Shown piece by piece: positions 6,766-15,763 of a stretch of 64,000 nt of DNA. The translations under genes were made by a program, and so were the position numbers. The notes beneath the pieces were generated by a model. It searched no databases. It saw only the letters and a program-made list of their open reading frames with translations, and was not told where the DNA came from. Where the stretch lies: the NCBI GenBank assembly GCA_002347025.1, contig DEAE01000024.1:177340-241339 (forward strand), given 5' to 3'. The stretch is from Acidobacteria bacterium UBA2990 (GTDB lineage Bacteria; Acidobacteriota; Vicinamibacteria; Vicinamibacterales; UBA8438). How positions within the stretch are numbered: the stretch's first letter is position 1; each line of letters begins with the position of its first letter.

Positions 6766-6783
6766 CTTTTTCTTCTAGGGCGA

Positions 6784-6797
6784 CAGCAGGCCTGCTG
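6784..6797 (+). terminator. Weak hairpin after tRNA-Ala
   Basis: CAGCA-GGCC-TGCTG forms a 5-bp stem and is followed six bases later by TCTTTTC. The stem is short and the T tract interrupted, so this is only a possible terminator for the tRNA transcript. Confidence 0.3.
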
Positions 6798-6899
6798 CTG
6801 CTATCTTTTCTGGCGAGCCTAGGTAGATTGGCCTTCTGTCTACTTGATCAAGTTCAGTTGGTCGTGGTTCCCCCAGCCAATTGCGTTCGGGAACCTCCG

Positions 6900-7118
6900 T
6901 CATGACTCCTCTAGGCCTGACGGTTTGTTAGCCAGCTTCAGCCAATCAGTTAGTTGCTGCACAGCCTGTTCTGGGGTGGTTCCGTAGAAGGGCATTAGGG
7001 CGGTTGGCCCTCCTTCGCCGCTGATAAGGAATGCCCGCCAGCGGTCCGGGTCCACCAATGTCGTTTCTATGACATAGTCACGACCGTTGATCGTGTGTTC
7101 GAATCGTTGAGCGGTCAC
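6900..7118 (-). CDS. Short protein, paralogue of the product at 7768-7962
   Basis: A 72-residue protein of unknown family. It looks like a compact alpha/beta fold: an N-terminal strand pair (FEHTINGRDYVIETT), then RWRAFLI, then a loop and a helix EQAVQQLTDWLKLA. The same plan and key residues (W-x-A, G-x-T-x-x-x-A, Q-x-x-x-W-x-x-x-L) recur in the product encoded at 7768-7962, which supports both as genuine genes. The size and strand-strand-helix order resemble HicB-like or dodecin-like small domains, but no assignment is made. No partner toxin gene was seen. Confidence 0.5.
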   Translation of the reverse strand: MTAQRFEHTINGRDYVIETTLVDPDRWRAFLISGEGGPTALMPFYGTTPEQAVQQLTDWLKLANKPSGLEES

Positions 7119-7767
7119 GGCGTAATTGAATACAAGGTAGCGATATTAACGTAGATCCAAAAGTTCTAGGATTTTAGCTACTTTGTGGTTTGAAACAAGC
7201 GAAGGCAGGTACGAACAAGTGTCAACAATACAGATCGTGCTTCATAGCTAGGGCCAAAGACTGGAAAAAACTTTTCTTTTGACCATCGACCAACACGCTA
7301 TGCACACTTCCCTCACATTTTTTCCACATTTTGTTTTTCTTGGGCGACTCTTTCACAGAAGAGGCACTTTGTGTATCAGTGTGTCAGGGTTTGCGGACTG
7401 GTGCTTGGCTCCATGAAGCCGTCATGAATGTGTGTTGGGCAGTGATGGAAAAGATCCACTGTGGTGGGTTGTCCAGTCCTGTTGAGGACCGGCAAAGGGT
7501 AGAAGTGAACAAGGTTTGACCGGTGCAGTGTGGCTCTTGCGTAGACCTCGGAACACACCAGGATGGGGGAGTCGCTGATGTCATTAACTTTACGGCGAAT
7601 GAGTTCCTGTCCTTCAAGCGGAGGCTGTCCCTTTGAGCTACTATCAGTTCCAAAGGTGGCCTCAAAAAGCCGTTCCTATTTACCGATGTTGCAGTGCGTT
7701 TCAAGCTATCTGATTCTCAGATTATTGCCTAGAGTTTCCTTGTAGAGATGTTCTTTGCAGGCTCCGC
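7119..7767. other. Gene-free stretch between two related small genes
   Basis: Open frames here are short, mutually overlapping and give no recognisable or compositionally convincing protein. The stretch contains A/T-rich tracts (for example 7315-7340, with two T-runs) that could hold promoters, but no clear -35/-10 pair. No repeats, tRNA or obvious RNA structure was recognised. Confidence 0.3.
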
Positions 7768-7962
7768 TCAACTACGAACTAGCACTGGATCGCTAGTGAG
7801 TTTTTCGGCCCACTTGCGAGCTTGTGATGCCGCTTCATCCTGAGTTTGGCCTACCAGGATAATGGAATCGAGCGGCTTGTCGCTGTTGGCGTTTGTGACC
7901 CATGCAATCCAGTGGGCACCTTGAGATTCGGTCATAATGTTAAATTGTGGCTTAATGGTCAT
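7768..7962 (-). CDS. Short protein, paralogue of the product at 6900-7118
   Basis: A 64-residue protein. After an N-terminal strand it has HWIAWVT, a loop, SIILVGQTQDEAASQARKW and a terminal helix. These align with RWRAFLI, FYGTTPEQAVQQLTDW and the helix of the 72-residue product at 6900-7118 on the same strand. Identity is modest but the tryptophans, the G-x-T turn and the helix register agree. The function is unknown. Both genes are monocistronic and surrounded by long non-coding stretches. Confidence 0.5.
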   Translation of the reverse strand: MTIKPQFNIMTESQGAHWIAWVTNANSDKPLDSIILVGQTQDEAASQARKWAEKLTSDPVLVRS

Positions 7963-8383
7963 GGCTTGATGTTCTGGTTTTCGACTAAGTTGACGGTCGC
8001 TAGCGTTGAGTCTACCAAACGCTTCTTCGGTTGAGATGCCACCGGTTGAACCCCCTGAGCAACGTTTCCGTGGTTTGCTAGTTGTAGGGTCGTTCCACCG
8101 TTCGATCTAAAATGTTCGTCTGACCTGCTGGCATCGTACCTCAAACAGTGGTTGAGTGCCACGCTGCTAGCAGTCTACGGTCATTGCATAGCTTTTTCTG
8201 ATTTTCGTACAATCCGCTGGCATTGTTTCCTGAGTTGCTGGGATATTGCCTGCCTTTTGAACGGGAGAGGGCATTTCCCCTGGTGTGGGTATAGAGGTTG
8301 TTGTCTAAGCTATCGGACAGACTTTGGTAGGCACGGTGTCCCTCATTTAGTGGATCCATCAGTGGAGAGGAGTAAGTCGATCT
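7963..8383. other. Gene-free stretch
   Basis: Nothing convincing was found on either strand. The open frames that exist (about 60-100 residues) have irregular composition and overlap each other. No tRNA, terminator or promoter pair stands out, apart from the ribosome-binding sequence of the next gene at its right end. Confidence 0.3.
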
Positions 8384-8605
8384 ATGAAATTGGTTTGCCC
8401 AAGCTGTGGCAATGAACAGGACTTCCAGGCTAAGACCTTGCAAGTACAGACCTTCAAGGCTAAGGGAACAGAATCCGAGCTTACTGGGAGGAGCCGCTCT
8501 GTTCTACTCGAGTTATTGTGTGACGAATGTGAAACAGGAGTTGATTTCGGGGCTATCGAACCTGAGCTTCGTCGGGAAATTGCTCTGTTGCTGGATGTCG
8601 AGTAG
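8384..8605 (+). CDS. Small two-knuckle zinc-binding protein
   Basis: The 73-residue protein starts MKLVCPSCGN (C5/C8) and carries a second pair in LLCDECETG (C46/C49), so a single zinc site formed by two CxxC knuckles is likely. The segment between is polar and strand-like (FQAKTLQVQTFKAKG); the C-terminus is an acidic helix. The function is unknown. GGAGAGGAG lies about 12 bases before the ATG. It is the third small zinc-binding or short-protein gene in this sparse region. Confidence 0.55.
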   Translation: MKLVCPSCGNEQDFQAKTLQVQTFKAKGTESELTGRSRSVLLELLCDECETGVDFGAIEPELRREIALLLDVE

Positions 8606-8862
8606 GTGATTCCGATACGCCGATGCTTTTCGTGCTTGAGTTATAGGCGAGAAAGGGTTTTGTGTACTTTCTGCCTGATGACAGTTTGTCACTAGACTAT
8701 TTCTCGGAAGTCTTTGGGAATCAGTGGAATTTGGCTGCGGAGTAGTTACCGCAGGCTGGCCTGCAGGCATGAATCGGAGGTTATTTTCTAGGGTTACCGT
8801 GTGGTGGAAAGTCGATAGTCTATTGACCAAGCCCGAGCACCACTTTTATCCTAGAGTGTTAG

Positions 8863-9468
8863 ATGGATGATGACTACGGCCAGTCGCGTCGTCGGCAATT
8901 CCGGGATGTCAGAGAAATCAGACATCATTACCGTGAACTATCCTGGTGCAGTTTGCCAAACAGTGATGAGGTTGAGGCCTTGGACGGCATAGGCATCGCT
9001 TCATCTCATCGCGCTAACGAGATAATGAGTGAGAGGGAATTACGGTGGGTAAGATATCCAGAGGAGGTAGCTGTCAGAAATCCTGAGGATGCTTTCAGTG
9101 ATGAAATAGACATTGATTTTCCAGCGGTCTCAAATTTGGTCGACCGCATGAGGCGTTCGTTTTTCGGTGCTGGCCAGGAGCGAACCTTCATGACCGAGGT
9201 CAGTCTGACAAGTGCACAGGCGAATACAGGCACCAAAGTTCCGCTAGATATCTCTCTTCATCACTCTTGTCCAGTTTGTGGAGGCCGGGGAGAAATTTGG
9301 CTAGAACGATGCAGTGCTTGTGCTGGTAGTGGTGCTGGTTTGCTGCCGCATCATCTTCAGTTACTTGTGCCACCTGGCGTCAGACACGGCACCCGTCTTG
9401 GATTTGATATCACGCCGCCTTGTTCTCCACCGGCACGTGTGCGGATGAGGGTTTTGGTTCAGCCATAG
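8863..9468 (+). CDS. DnaJ-like zinc-finger/substrate-binding protein without a J domain
   Basis: The 201-residue protein resembles part of DnaJ. Residues 107-135 match the entry to the client-binding domain (TEVSLTSAQANTGTKVPL), followed by two CxxCxGxG-type modules, C136/C139 (CPVCGGRG) and C150/C153 (CSACAGSG), and then LLVPPGVRHGTRLGFD like the DnaJ C-terminal domain. DnaJ normally has four such modules and an N-terminal J domain with HPD; both the J domain and two modules are missing here, and residues 1-100 are unrelated. It could hold unfolded clients or act as a dedicated adaptor. ATG start; it is followed 24 bp later by the Mrp ATPase gene, probably in one operon. Confidence 0.65.
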   Translation: MDDDYGQSRRRQFRDVREIRHHYRELSWCSLPNSDEVEALDGIGIASSHRANEIMSERELRWVRYPEEVAVRNPEDAFSDEIDIDFPAVSNLVDRMRRSFFGAGQERTFMTEVSLTSAQANTGTKVPLDISLHHSCPVCGGRGEIWLERCSACAGSGAGLLPHHLQLLVPPGVRHGTRLGFDITPPCSPPARVRMRVLVQP

Positions 9469-9492
9469 CCTATCCTGCTGAAGGAATACTTG

Positions 9493-10578
9493 ATGACCAC
9501 ACAACAGACCCAAGAGGCTGCGATTCTTGAGGCGCTCCGAACGGTGCAAGACCCGGATTTAGGCCGGGATATTGTAAGTCTCAATTTTGTTAAAGATCTG
9601 CGGGTCGAAGACGGGGACGTTTCTTTTGCGATTGAGCTTACGACACCTGCCTGTCCGGTGAAGGAGCAGATGCACGACGAGGCAGTGGCAGCTGTGTCAC
9701 GACTCGACGGGGTGACGAAGGTCACGGTTGATATGACCGCCAATGTTCGTGCGGTTGACTCTCCAGAGGCCGGGAAGGTTTTGATCGACGGAGTGAAGAA
9801 CGTCGTAGCTGTTGGTGCGGGCAAGGGTGGGGTGGGGAAGAGCACGGTTGCGGTGAATCTGGCTTTGGCTCTGTCAAGGTGCGGTGGACGCGTTGGGGTC
9901 ATTGATGCTGATGTCTATGGTCCAAATATCCCAATAATGCTAGGTATTAGTACTCAGCTCGAGACCGACGGTAAGAAGATTGTTCCGGCCAGAAGTCATG
10001 GCATCCCGGTGGTTTCCATGGGGTTCTTGACAAAGGATGAGACGCCAATTATTTGGCGCGGCCCGATGCTGCACGGTGTTGTTAAGCAGTTTTTCCACGA
10101 TGTGCGTTGGGGTGAGCTGGACTATTTGGTCGTCGACATGCCTCCAGGGACCGGTGATGTTGCCTTAAGTCTTAGCCAGTCGGTGCCTGTCTCCGGGGCC
10201 GTGGTCGTTACCACGCCCCAGGTGGTATCGTTGGCCGATTCCCGTCGAGCAGTTGCCATGTACAAGAAGTTGAACGTGCCGGTCCTCGGTCTAGTGGAGA
10301 ATATGAGCCACTTCGCGTGCCCAAGTTGCCACGAGGAGAGCGACATCTTTGGGAAAGGTGGCGGAGAAACGGCTGCTGAAGAAATGGGGATACCGTTCCT
10401 TGGACGTATTCCGCTCTACCAGCCGATTCGGGAAGGTGGGGACAGCGGTCTTCCGATTGTCGATTCTGAGCCGGATTCGGCCGCGGCTCGTGGATTTCTT
10501 GAGGTCGCTGAGCGAACTGCTGCACGGGTGTCAATTGCGGCATTAAGTTCACCTGAGTCGGTTGTTACAGCGTCGTAG
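9493..10578 (+). CDS. mrp: Mrp/ApbC-type iron-sulfur carrier ATPase
   Basis: The 361-residue protein has an N-terminal MIP18/DUF59 domain (1-85, with TTPACPVKEQM) and a MinD-like P-loop ATPase domain. The deviant Walker A GKGGVGKST is at 110-118, followed by DADVYGPNIPI, DYLVVDMPPGTGD and the cluster-binding CPSC pair in HFACPSCHEE. Mrp/ApbC/NBP35 proteins bind and deliver Fe-S clusters in the cytoplasm. The ATG at 9493 was chosen over the adjacent TTG at 9490 because AAGGA is seven bases upstream of it. It probably shares a transcript with the DnaJ-like gene before it. Confidence 0.9.
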   Translation: MTTQQTQEAAILEALRTVQDPDLGRDIVSLNFVKDLRVEDGDVSFAIELTTPACPVKEQMHDEAVAAVSRLDGVTKVTVDMTANVRAVDSPEAGKVLIDGVKNVVAVGAGKGGVGKSTVAVNLALALSRCGGRVGVIDADVYGPNIPIMLGISTQLETDGKKIVPARSHGIPVVSMGFLTKDETPIIWRGPMLHGVVKQFFHDVRWGELDYLVVDMPPGTGDVALSLSQSVPVSGAVVVTTPQVVSLADSRRAVAMYKKLNVPVLGLVENMSHFACPSCHEESDIFGKGGGETAAEEMGIPFLGRIPLYQPIREGGDSGLPIVDSEPDSAAARGFLEVAERTAARVSIAALSSPESVVTAS

Positions 10579-10759
10579 GCTTGTCGTTAGCGCAATAGAT
10601 TAATGTGCTACGAGGGTCACCAAATGCTTCCGTCTCTGAGTTCAACCGAATGATGCTTGATGGGTGGTCATTCCAGCAGTTTGTTTTGGTGAGGCTTTTG
10701 TCGTTTCCACCGGAGGAATCGACTGAAGTTCTCGCAAACACTGCATATGGTCGACTTCG

Positions 10760-11516
10760 TCATCTTTGTTCCGCTTGTCCTGTCATTGGAACGAAGATTA
10801 CAGGTAAGGTTGACTCTTGGATGATGTCATTCTCTGTCCTGATTATCTCGGTTAGGACTTGGCGGTTATTACCAAGAGGAACAATCAGCCTGCCTCCAAC
10901 TGAAAGTTGCCCTACCAGTGGTTGTGGGATGTGGTCTGGAGCTGCAGTGACAACGATTGCGTCGAATGGGGCTTTTTCCGGCCATCCAGTGTAGCCGTCT
11001 CCCAACTGGACATGGACGTTGTCATAGCCCTCTTCAGCTAGGACAGTACTGGCTCGCTCATATAGCGGCTGGATTATTTCAATCGAGTAAACGGTTCTTG
11101 CAATTTCACCGAGAAATCGCTGCTTGGTAACCAGGGCCCGTTCCTATTTCGAGGACACGAGAGGTCGGTTTCAGCCGGGGCGACTCGGTCAAATAAGCAA
11201 CGACAAAGGGTTGTGAGATGGTTTGTTTATAGCCGATAGGTAAGGGTCTATCCAGATAGGCTGACTGCTGCAGCTGCAAAGGAATGAACCGCTCACGTGG
11301 AACCACCTGCATCGCGGCGATTACGCGAGGATCATTGATACCACGTGAAAGTAGTTGGGATTCGACCATTTGCATTCGTTCTAATGAGCGTTGGGTTGAG
11401 CTGTTTTGTAAGAGCGAAGTTGCGTAGGTGCTCAAATCGTTGATAAGGGTTGCTGTTGTGCCGAGTGCCACGAATGCTGTGACATACTGCCATTCCCGCA
11501 AAGCCAATCCGCGCAT
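10760..11516 (-). pseudogene. pcm: Protein-L-isoaspartate O-methyltransferase, interrupted by a frameshift
   Basis: Two frames on the minus strand together encode one full-length PCMT. The 5' part (11516-11106) runs from an N-terminal leader through MVESQLLSRGINDPRVIAAM to the SAM motif VLEIGTGPGYQAA, then hits a TGA. From about 11121 leftward the +1-shifted frame continues as FLGEIARTVYSIEII and on to LGDGYTGWPEKAPFDAI and FVPMTGQ, ending at 10760. Removing one T from the ATTTCT at the junction restores a perfect PCMT. The repair enzyme would methylate isoaspartyl residues of aged proteins. This is either a recent inactivating indel or a sequence error. The N-terminus has about 40 residues more than usual, including a hydrophobic stretch. 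Confidence 0.85.
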
Positions 11517-11657
11517 GATCGTATCGAGGTTCCCCTGTCTACTCCGTTGCCTGTGTAGACGATCTAGATCTAGAGTCGAATTATCGACTTTGAACGTTCT
11601 CTTGTAGCTTGCCCAGGTTCTCCATTGCCTTGAGGTTCGTTGACAGGGTGAGATGAC

Positions 11658-13556
11658 TCATTTTGCTGTAAGCCATTCTTTACGGTGGTGCTGTTGAGAT
11701 GGTGTCGGTTCAGCGATTGACTGGAGTTCCCAGCGATGGACCGGTTTTGTCCCTACTTTGACCTGAATTTGCCTTAGTTTGCCTCGCCGGGATACTAGGA
11801 CTTCGAGTTCAGAACCTGGTGTTGCTCGGCCAATCCGCTCGTTCCACTGGTTGTGCAGTACCCGGAAGGGCCCAATTGCTAGGATTTCGTCGTCGACGTT
11901 AAACCCGGCTTTCTGACCTGGGGTGTCGCGTGTCACTTCAGTGACCAAGGTCCGAGCGTTTGTCGTTTGCGTGACTAAACCAACCCATCCATTCTTTTTC
12001 CTCTCAATCTTGCTAAAAAATTCCAAGCCCAGCCATTTGAGTGCTGTTGAGTAGTCCAGATCTTCAGTGGTATTTAGTGCTTTCGTGAACCACCTTGACA
12101 TATCTACTCCAGCGAGCTGTTGAGCTGCGGACCTTATATCGTTCGAGGTGAATCCTCGTGTTTCTGAGAAGCGGCTATAAAGTAGCCGCATCAGGTCATC
12201 CAATGTCTTAGCGCCACCGGTTGAGGCACGGATCTGCATGTCAAGCAGAAATCCCAGCACAGCGCCTTTAGAGTAGTAGCTAACTGAGCTATTTCGAGAG
12301 TTTTCGTCCCGTCTGTAATACTTGACCCATGCATCGTACGAGGCAAGTGCGACCGGTTGAATCGCTCGACCTGGGGTCGTCTGTAGGGTCCTGATGTGGC
12401 TAGATAGTGCCTCTAGGTACTCGTCTTCGGTAGATAGGCCAGCTCGGTGTACAGCTAGGTCTGCGTAGTATGAGGTAAGGCCTTCGACCATCCAGAGGCT
12501 CTCGGTGTATACCTCGTTCTCGTAATCGAATGACTCGAGTTCTATCGGACGAAGCTTCTTGCCATTCCAGGCATGGAAGAGTTCATGGCTTACTAGCCCC
12601 AACCATTGTAGGTAGCTGGTTCGGGATGAAGTGTCCCACCGGCTACTCATCAGCAAAGTTGAGTTCCGGTGTTCCAACCCACCTCCAGCTTCAGTGATCA
12701 TATTAAGGAAGAGATACTGGTCGTAAGGCATAGACTCCCACATTCGGTAAATCTCATCGGTGATCCGTTTTACATCGTTCGCCGATTCAGCGCCTCGCCA
12801 AATACCGGCCTCACCTATGTTGACCAGCCGGTGTGGCGTGTTGTTGACCGAGAATTCGTAAACTGCTGGGTTGCCAATGACTATTGGGGAGTCTACGAGG
12901 GTGTCGTAGCTGTCAGCACGGTAGGTGTTTGGTTTGCCGTTAGGGTGTTGCTCAAGACCGGTCACTCCACCATCCCAATTTGATGGAAGGCGAAGAGCTA
13001 CATCGTGTGGCCGCGCTCTGGCATCGTCGGCTAACGTGAGGAAAGTTGGTGCGCCATTCAACATCGCGAAATCAGAGTCAATCCAGTTAGTTCGAACCGA
13101 CATCTCTCGTCCGTAGACGCGATAGGACACGACAATAGATTCGGCCCTTTCGGTGTCGACTATCCACCGGTTCTTTCGTGATTTCTTGACAGCTAGTAGC
13201 CGGCCATCTCGAGTTCTTGCCTCCAACGTTTCGACATGTCTGGAAAACTCTCGTATTAGGTAGGATCCTGGAGTCCAGGTTGCCATCATGAGTTCTACGT
13301 TACTATCTTCATCGGTCGGAATGGTGGCCTTAATATCGACGTAGTGTGTGTGGGGGGCAAGAAAATTAAGGGTATAGGAGATCGGAGTGAGTGTCTGTGA
13401 GCTGGCTGTTCCACTCAACAAAATTGTTATCACCCCAGTAGCTGTTGCTAGTAGGGATGTGCGTGTCCACGGCTGGTAAAAATCGGTTGACTGCTGTCGT
13501 GCTGCATTCGGGCGCATTCTCTTTGGGTTTTGAACATGATCACGGTGTTCGTTCAC
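11658..13556 (-). CDS. Secreted M61-family (glycyl aminopeptidase-like) metallopeptidase with PDZ domain
   Basis: The 632-residue protein has a basic N-terminus and a hydrophobic export segment (about 33-53, ending TASSQ), a beta-rich N-terminal domain, a thermolysin-like catalytic domain with HELFH (H324, E325, H328) and the downstream glutamate ligand E358 in WMVEGLTSYYAD, and a C-terminal PDZ domain (about 525-610, with PGQKAGFNVDDEILAI). GGGLEH at 291-296 is the M61 signature. It is expected to act in the periplasm on peptides. The GTG start follows GAGGAGG closely. The N-region before the hydrophobic segment is long, so translation could begin at Met14 instead. Confidence 0.85.
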   Translation of the reverse strand: MNEHRDHVQNPKRMRPNAARQQSTDFYQPWTRTSLLATATGVITILLSGTASSQTLTPISYTLNFLAPHTHYVDIKATIPTDEDSNVELMMATWTPGSYLIREFSRHVETLEARTRDGRLLAVKKSRKNRWIVDTERAESIVVSYRVYGREMSVRTNWIDSDFAMLNGAPTFLTLADDARARPHDVALRLPSNWDGGVTGLEQHPNGKPNTYRADSYDTLVDSPIVIGNPAVYEFSVNNTPHRLVNIGEAGIWRGAESANDVKRITDEIYRMWESMPYDQYLFLNMITEAGGGLEHRNSTLLMSSRWDTSSRTSYLQWLGLVSHELFHAWNGKKLRPIELESFDYENEVYTESLWMVEGLTSYYADLAVHRAGLSTEDEYLEALSSHIRTLQTTPGRAIQPVALASYDAWVKYYRRDENSRNSSVSYYSKGAVLGFLLDMQIRASTGGAKTLDDLMRLLYSRFSETRGFTSNDIRSAAQQLAGVDMSRWFTKALNTTEDLDYSTALKWLGLEFFSKIERKKNGWVGLVTQTTNARTLVTEVTRDTPGQKAGFNVDDEILAIGPFRVLHNQWNERIGRATPGSELEVLVSRRGKLRQIQVKVGTKPVHRWELQSIAEPTPSQQHHRKEWLTAK

Positions 13557-14251
13557 AGGTCCTCCTCTTCGATCCTCATCGTAAGCGATCTAAATAGCTA
13601 TCGCTCAAAGAATTATCTCTTTGGGCTATCAGTAGTCGCATAGTGTGTCCATTGAGACAGCGCTTTAGATTCGGCCGATTGCAGTCTTCGGTAGAATTTG
13701 ATTCCAATGCTTAATCGGAAACAGCCTAGGCTAGATTCGGTAGAGTGCACGGGGAGTTATGTCCTTGTAGTTGCTGGACTGCAGTTGCGTGCCCAAGTGT
13801 TTGAGGGAAGCTAAACAAAAAGGTACTTGGTCTAGAGATGACTGTGTCTACTCTAGGAGTTGTGGCTGGCCCTAAGAATGCTCGCCGTCGCGCTATCACA
13901 GCCTGCTACGGGTGGGGACAATCTTGCCACTCAATGTGGTTTCAAGTGAAGCTGTTGCCTTGAGGCGACTCTCGGGTCCATTTGTTCGGTGACTTGACAT
14001 GGAGTGCGTTCTCCTTCATCTTTCAGCCCTGCAGCGCCAGTGGGATCTGACACCAGCGGACCGCGTCGAATTACGAGCACGGATAGGCTGTTGGTATTCA
14101 GGAAGATTGTGCTGTAGAACTCAAGGCTCCTAATGGTTGTCAGCACTGGGTAGTAGCTGCCAAGAAAAGAGTTTGGGCCTGCATTGAAGGGTGTGAGAAG
14201 AGTGTTCCCCATGGCAAGGAGTTACCTATCGACTAAGGGCATGGTGTTGCC
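13557..14251. other. Gene-poor divergent region
   Basis: About 700 bases separate the divergent M61 gene and the BRCT/TPR gene. One minus-strand open frame (14212-13931, 93 codons) is not convincing: its composition is irregular and it matches no family known to me. No promoter pair, repeat or RNA gene was recognised. Confidence 0.3.
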
Positions 14252-15403
14252 ATGAGTTCGCCGCCAGCGGGAAAAGCGTCCAATTCGGCCTTGCCTTTTT
14301 ATGGGCATGTGGTGGTATTTGCTGGAAAGTTACTGTCGGTGGACCGGCGAGAAGCGAAGAATATTGTTGAACGGCTCGGTGGTAAGGTGACACAAGATGT
14401 GACGCCACAAACAACAATGTTGATTATGGGAGCGGCTTCAGTCGATCCCTCTAAAACGGAGAGGAAACAAACTGCTGAGTTGCAGAAGGCAGCGGCTGTT
14501 AATGTTGCAAACCCAGGGCAGCTTAGTGTCCTGCGAGAGGAAGATTTTTGTCACTTGGGTGGTTTGCCCTCTGTTGAGATGCTGAGCCGAGACTATCATA
14601 GCGTCCGCCAGATCAGGGAACGATACCCGGCTGTCAGAGAAGAGCATCTCAGGTATCTTGAGAAATGGAATCTCGTACGCTCGGTAGTTAGGACCACAGC
14701 GGGCCGTTACTTTGGTTTCCAGGACCTCAGGGTGATCAGGCAGGCGAGTGAGCAACTCGAGAAGGGAGTTTCTCTTAGAGCTGTGCTGCGCTCATTGGCG
14801 GCGGCGCGGGATGGGCAACTGAGCCTTGATTTTAAACAGCCCAGAGGGCAGGCTGATACGGTGAAAGTGGTGGCGCTTTCTCCTAAGTCTAGTATCCACA
14901 GCGGAGCTACAGAACTTCGGGGTTGGCCAATATCCTCAGCCAAGTTGTCGTTGGCTGCCAAATACTTTCATGAGGGGGCTAGTTGTGACGAGGGCAACGA
15001 GGCTGAGCAGGAACGGGCTCGACTTGCCTACCGGAAAGCACTGTTACTTGACCCAAACTTGGTTCCCGCTCTGGTGAATCTAGCCAACATTCACTATGTA
15101 AGGGATGAACTTGTTGAGGCTCAAGCGCTCTACGAGCGAGCTAGACACCTGGACACAGAGTGCTTCGAAGCATATTTCAACTTGGGTAATATCCACCACG
15201 ACCTAGGACGTTATTTAGATGCTCTTGAGCATTATCGAGTAGCGATAGAGATTAATAGAGCTTATCCTGATGCCCATTTCTACTTGGCTGTAACATTGGA
15301 AAAAATCGGTCACTCTGCCGAGGCGAGGGCTCATTGGCTCGCGTACCGAGAACTTGCTCCAGAAGGAGAATGGGTGGAATTGGCGAAAGAATTCAGCGAG
15401 TGA
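14252..15403 (+). CDS. BRCT domain - MerR-like winged helix - TPR fusion protein
   Basis: The 383-residue protein combines three modules in one frame. Residues 17-104 match a BRCT fold as in NAD-dependent DNA ligase (FYGHVVVFAGKL, then EAKNIVERLGGKV and a TMLIMG strand). Residues 113-185 resemble a MerR-type winged helix (IRERYPAVREEHLRYLEKW followed by GRYFGFQDLRVIRQASEQLEKG). Residues 235-370 contain about three TPR motifs, for example ALVNLANIHYVRDELVEAQA and AYFNLGNIHHDLGRYLDALE. BRCT modules bind phosphopeptides or DNA ends; TPRs bind proteins. The role is unknown; a DNA-associated scaffold is inferred. The ATG has no strong ribosome-binding site. The gene stands alone. Confidence 0.75.
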   Translation: MSSPPAGKASNSALPFYGHVVVFAGKLLSVDRREAKNIVERLGGKVTQDVTPQTTMLIMGAASVDPSKTERKQTAELQKAAAVNVANPGQLSVLREEDFCHLGGLPSVEMLSRDYHSVRQIRERYPAVREEHLRYLEKWNLVRSVVRTTAGRYFGFQDLRVIRQASEQLEKGVSLRAVLRSLAAARDGQLSLDFKQPRGQADTVKVVALSPKSSIHSGATELRGWPISSAKLSLAAKYFHEGASCDEGNEAEQERARLAYRKALLLDPNLVPALVNLANIHYVRDELVEAQALYERARHLDTECFEAYFNLGNIHHDLGRYLDALEHYRVAIEINRAYPDAHFYLAVTLEKIGHSAEARAHWLAYRELAPEGEWVELAKEFSE

Positions 15404-15494
15404 ATCTTTGTTCCTCGGTTATCAAGTCTGGCACGAGGAGGCTCGGTTGAGCGGTCGGTAGTCTGAGCTTAAGATGGGAATTCGTTTTAGCTGC

Positions 15495-15758
15495 CTAGAA
15501 GTACTCGTTACCTAAGCCTGAACGTTTTTTGGTGTTTCGACGTAGCTTGAAGAGTGTGCAGTCCGGACACCAAGATTCAGGGGTGAAACCTGTTTTGCCG
15601 GCATAGGGCATAACATCCCGATTTGAGCAGTACTCTAACCCCTGTTCGTCGACATGCCATCGGCAATCTTCAAAGCGTTTCTGAGCGAAGATCCGATCCG
15701 CTTGATTTCTATTCAAACTCAGTTTCTGGGTTCCGGCTTTGCTGCTGTCTGGAGCCAT
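15495..15758 (-). CDS. Small cysteine-containing protein downstream of rhlE
   Basis: The 87-residue basic protein has four cysteines, C32, C44, C64 and C67 (the last two in WCPDC), spaced as a possible zinc site. No family was recognised. It starts with ATG five bases after the rhlE stop codon, so it is very likely co-transcribed and translationally linked. The context with a DEAD-box helicase and IF-1 suggests an RNA- or translation-related role. Confidence 0.55.
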   Translation of the reverse strand: MAPDSSKAGTQKLSLNRNQADRIFAQKRFEDCRWHVDEQGLEYCSNRDVMPYAGKTGFTPESWCPDCTLFKLRRNTKKRSGLGNEYF

Positions 15759-15763
15759 GAGTG

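Noticed and set aside
7331..7745. Overlapping open frames on both strands between the two short paralogues
   Set aside because: They overlap each other, have low-complexity or irregular translations, and none resembles the flanking small proteins.
13931..14212. Minus-strand open frame of 93 codons upstream of the BRCT/TPR gene
   Set aside because: No family, no ribosome-binding site, and composition like non-coding DNA. It could be a short lineage-specific gene but cannot be supported.
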